The notes below the pieces were generated by a model. That model saw nothing but the letters and a program-made list of their open reading frames with translations. It was not told where the DNA came from and ran no database searches. A stretch of 64,000 nucleotides of DNA from Microthrixaceae bacterium. GTDB lineage: Bacteria; Actinomycetota; Acidimicrobiia; Acidimicrobiales; Microtrichaceae. Position 1 is the stretch's first letter; every line of letters begins with the position of its first letter. Position numbers and translations under genes: made by a program. Shown here piece after piece: positions 62,615 through 64,000 of this stretch. The stretch lies in NCBI GenBank assembly GCA_023958095.1, contig JAMLGJ010000004.1, positions 1 to 64,000 on the forward strand, written 5' to 3'.

Positions 62615-63502
62615 ATGCACGCCCCCGTGATGCCCCCAGCGCCGCGTTGGCCCGAAGCGATCCCCGTGGAGTCGACCGACGGCGTGACCCTTGCCGCCTA
62701 CCGCTCCGAGGAGACCGCTGCGCGCAACACCTCTGGCCGCGAGGTGTTCCTCGCGCACGCCAACGGGTTCTGCGCCGCGGTGTTCGCCCCACTGCTCGAC
62801 TCCCTGGGCGACACGGCGTGGACCGCCTACGACGCGCGTGCCCACGGGGGGTCCACCCGCGCCGGAGCCGACATGTCCTGGGAAGGCCACCGGGACGATG
62901 CTCTGCACGTGATCGATGCCTGCGGCGTGAAACGCCCGGTCGGTGTGGGCCATTCGATGGGTGGGGCCGCGCTGCTGCTGGCCGAGCAGGCCCGCCCGGG
63001 GACATTCGCCGCGCTGTGGCTGTTCGAACCGATCGTGTTCCCCGACGGGATCGACGAGCCTGCGGACAACCCACTCGAAGCCGGTGCCCTGCGAAGGCGC
63101 GACAGCTTCCCGAGCCGCGAGGAGGCCTTCGCCAACTTCGCCTCCAAGGCTCCACTCGACGAGTTGTGCAGCGAAGCCCTCGCGGCCTACGTCACCCATG
63201 GCTTCGTCGACACCCCCGACGGGATCGCCCTGGCCTGCCGCCCCGAGGACGAGGCAGCGGGATACCGCATGGGGGTGCGCCACAGCGCCTGGGCGCACCT
63301 GGGAGAGGTGCGCTGCCCGGTGGTGGTCACACGCGGACGCAGCCTCGGCGCTGATCCGGCCGCCATCGCGCCGCTGATCGCCGAAGGCCTGCCCGGAGGA
63401 CACCTCGAGGACCACCCCGAGCTCGGCCACTTCGGACCGCTCGCGGAGCCGGGGACCATGGCCGGATCGATACGCCGGCTCGTCGAGGGCCTCGGGGCCT
63501 GA
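62615..63502 (+). CDS. Alpha/beta hydrolase
   Basis: A 295-aa alpha/beta-fold hydrolase with oxyanion region FLAHANGFCAAVF, an AYDARAHGGS strand, nucleophile elbow GVGHSMGG and the catalytic His in HPELGHFGPL near the end. AHGGS resembles the epoxide hydrolase/serine esterase branch. There is no signal peptide. The substrate is unknown; nearby acyl-CoA genes hint at lipid esters. ATG 62615 is the first start, and ATG 62630 is possible. Confidence 0.87.
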   Translation: MHAPVMPPAPRWPEAIPVESTDGVTLAAYRSEETAARNTSGREVFLAHANGFCAAVFAPLLDSLGDTAWTAYDARAHGGSTRAGADMSWEGHRDDALHVIDACGVKRPVGVGHSMGGAALLLAEQARPGTFAALWLFEPIVFPDGIDEPADNPLEAGALRRRDSFPSREEAFANFASKAPLDELCSEALAAYVTHGFVDTPDGIALACRPEDEAAGYRMGVRHSAWAHLGEVRCPVVVTRGRSLGADPAAIAPLIAEGLPGGHLEDHPELGHFGPLAEPGTMAGSIRRLVEGLGA

Positions 63503-63598
63503 GCCACGGTGTTTCCGCACCCCCGGAGCACGGGTGCCCGCCGGGGTTGGCCGCGCAGCCCGAGGGCCAGCATCGACTCGAGCGTCCCAGGGTCCCCC

Positions 63599-63604
63599 TA
63601 CGAT
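63599..63604 (+). promoter_or_regulatory. -10 box TACGAT of the RecB-family nuclease gene
   Basis: TACGAT ends 6 nt before ATG 63611; leaderless geometry. Confidence 0.5.
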
Positions 63605-63610
63605 GACCCC

Positions 63611-64000
63611 ATGACGGTCGAGCAGCCCCCCCGCGATGCGACCACAGCGTGCCTGGAGCCCCCCTCCACGTTGTCGCCCTCGAAGGTCTCGGCGTTCAAG
63701 AACTGCGCCCTGTCGTTCCGCTTCTCGGCCATCGACCGGCTCCCCGAGCCGCCTTCGGAGCCGGCCATGAAGGGCACGACGGTGCACCGGGCCCTCGAGT
63801 TCCTGCTCGCCGAGGAACCGGCGGACAGGACCCCCGAAGCGGCGCAGGGCCACCTGCGCACCGCGCTCGAGGAGATGCGTACGAGCCGGGAATGGGCCGA
63901 ACTCGGACTGGACGACGAGCGGAGTGCGGCCTTCGAAGCCGACACCGAGACGATGCTGGGGCGCTACTTCCAGCTCGAGGACCCGCGAACGATCGAACCG
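63611..64000 (+). CDS. RecB-family exonuclease, 3'-truncated by window edge
   Basis: The first 130 codons of an open frame running off the right edge. It begins with a short Pro/Thr stretch, then LSPSKVSAFKNCALSFRFSAIDRLPEPP and GTTVHRALEFLLAEEP. This matches the N-terminus of actinobacterial RecB-like PD-(D/E)xK nucleases (PF12705), in which the first Cys is a possible iron-sulfur ligand and GxxxH starts the nuclease core. The catalytic Asp/Glu-Lys motifs would lie beyond the window. Confidence 0.8.
   Translation, partial: MTVEQPPRDATTACLEPPSTLSPSKVSAFKNCALSFRFSAIDRLPEPPSEPAMKGTTVHRALEFLLAEEPADRTPEAAQGHLRTALEEMRTSREWAELGLDDERSAAFEADTETMLGRYFQLEDPRTIEP

Overview
This is a 64 kb piece of a high-GC actinobacterial chromosome. 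Lineage markers are a 2-oxoglutarate decarboxylase/dehydrogenase with a fused E2 core (kgd), the mismatch endonuclease NucS, a UvrD helicase with an HRDC domain, mycothiol-type enzymes (a PIG-L deacetylase and a maleylpyruvate-isomerase-fold protein), a luciferase-like F420-type oxidoreductase, a WS/DGAT acyltransferase and many acyl-CoA dehydrogenases. An uncultured or environmental Acidimicrobiia-like member is my best guess. That is inference: the window has no rRNA or tRNA gene. Apart from an IS21-type fragment on the left edge it looks like ordinary, gene-dense chromosome.

Layout. 1-0.45 kb: 3' end of an IS21-like element (istB). 0.5-9.1 kb: small hypothetical gene, PIG-L deacetylase, a 23/25-bp tandem repeat, TetR facing a ferritin-like predicted hydrolase, an acyl-CoA racemase/hydrolase pair, nagA, and divergent galT-galK. 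9.1-18.4 kb: membrane PH/SHOCT protein, zincin, uvrD2, hotdog thioesterase, xthA, kgd, HAD hydrolase. 18.5-22.3 kb: a nucleic-acid-binding group, namely a NYN nuclease with S1-like domain and histone-H1-like tail, ettA, and a basic zinc-finger protein. 22.3-27.6 kb: cysDNC facing cysQ-ubiB-like. 27.7-37.7 kb: typA, DUF4395, nucS, VanW-family, WS/DGAT, a geranylgeranyl-reductase-like flavoprotein, nitronate monooxygenase, and a secreted Thr-rich protein. 37.7-45.2 kb: lipid/xenobiotic catabolism (LLM oxidoreductase, acyl-CoA dehydrogenases, acyl-CoA synthetase, SDRs). 45.4-50.7 kb: cupin, small membrane protein, lipoprotein propeller, then a zinc module (zur, znuB, znuA, znuC). 50.7-54.4 kb: MarR facing an FMN reductase-EamA-DUF4386-VOC operon. 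54.6-64 kb: a decayed-looking ORF, DUF1801, mycothiol-type enzyme, truncated GNAT, two tandem acyltransferase-3 proteins, two acyl-CoA dehydrogenases (one glutaryl-CoA type), a hydrolase, and the start of a RecB-family nuclease.

How the genes work together. cysD and cysN make APS, cysC phosphorylates it to PAPS, and cysQ on the facing strand removes the PAP left after PAPS is used. Zur, ZnuA, ZnuB and ZnuC form a self-contained zinc-uptake circuit: a 17-bp palindrome lies between znuA and znuC, and its core recurs over the zur start. The MarR repressor and its flavoprotein operon share overlapping divergent promoters filled with repeated AAGATTCT half-sites.

A striking window-wide property is start-site architecture. 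At 25 genes a TAnnnT hexamer sits 6-10 nt upstream of the start codon, the geometry of leaderless transcripts. I used it to choose several start codons. At 35901 and 60862 the hexamer also contains the stop codon of the preceding gene. Convergent or terminal gene ends are often marked by strong GC-rich hairpins without U tails.
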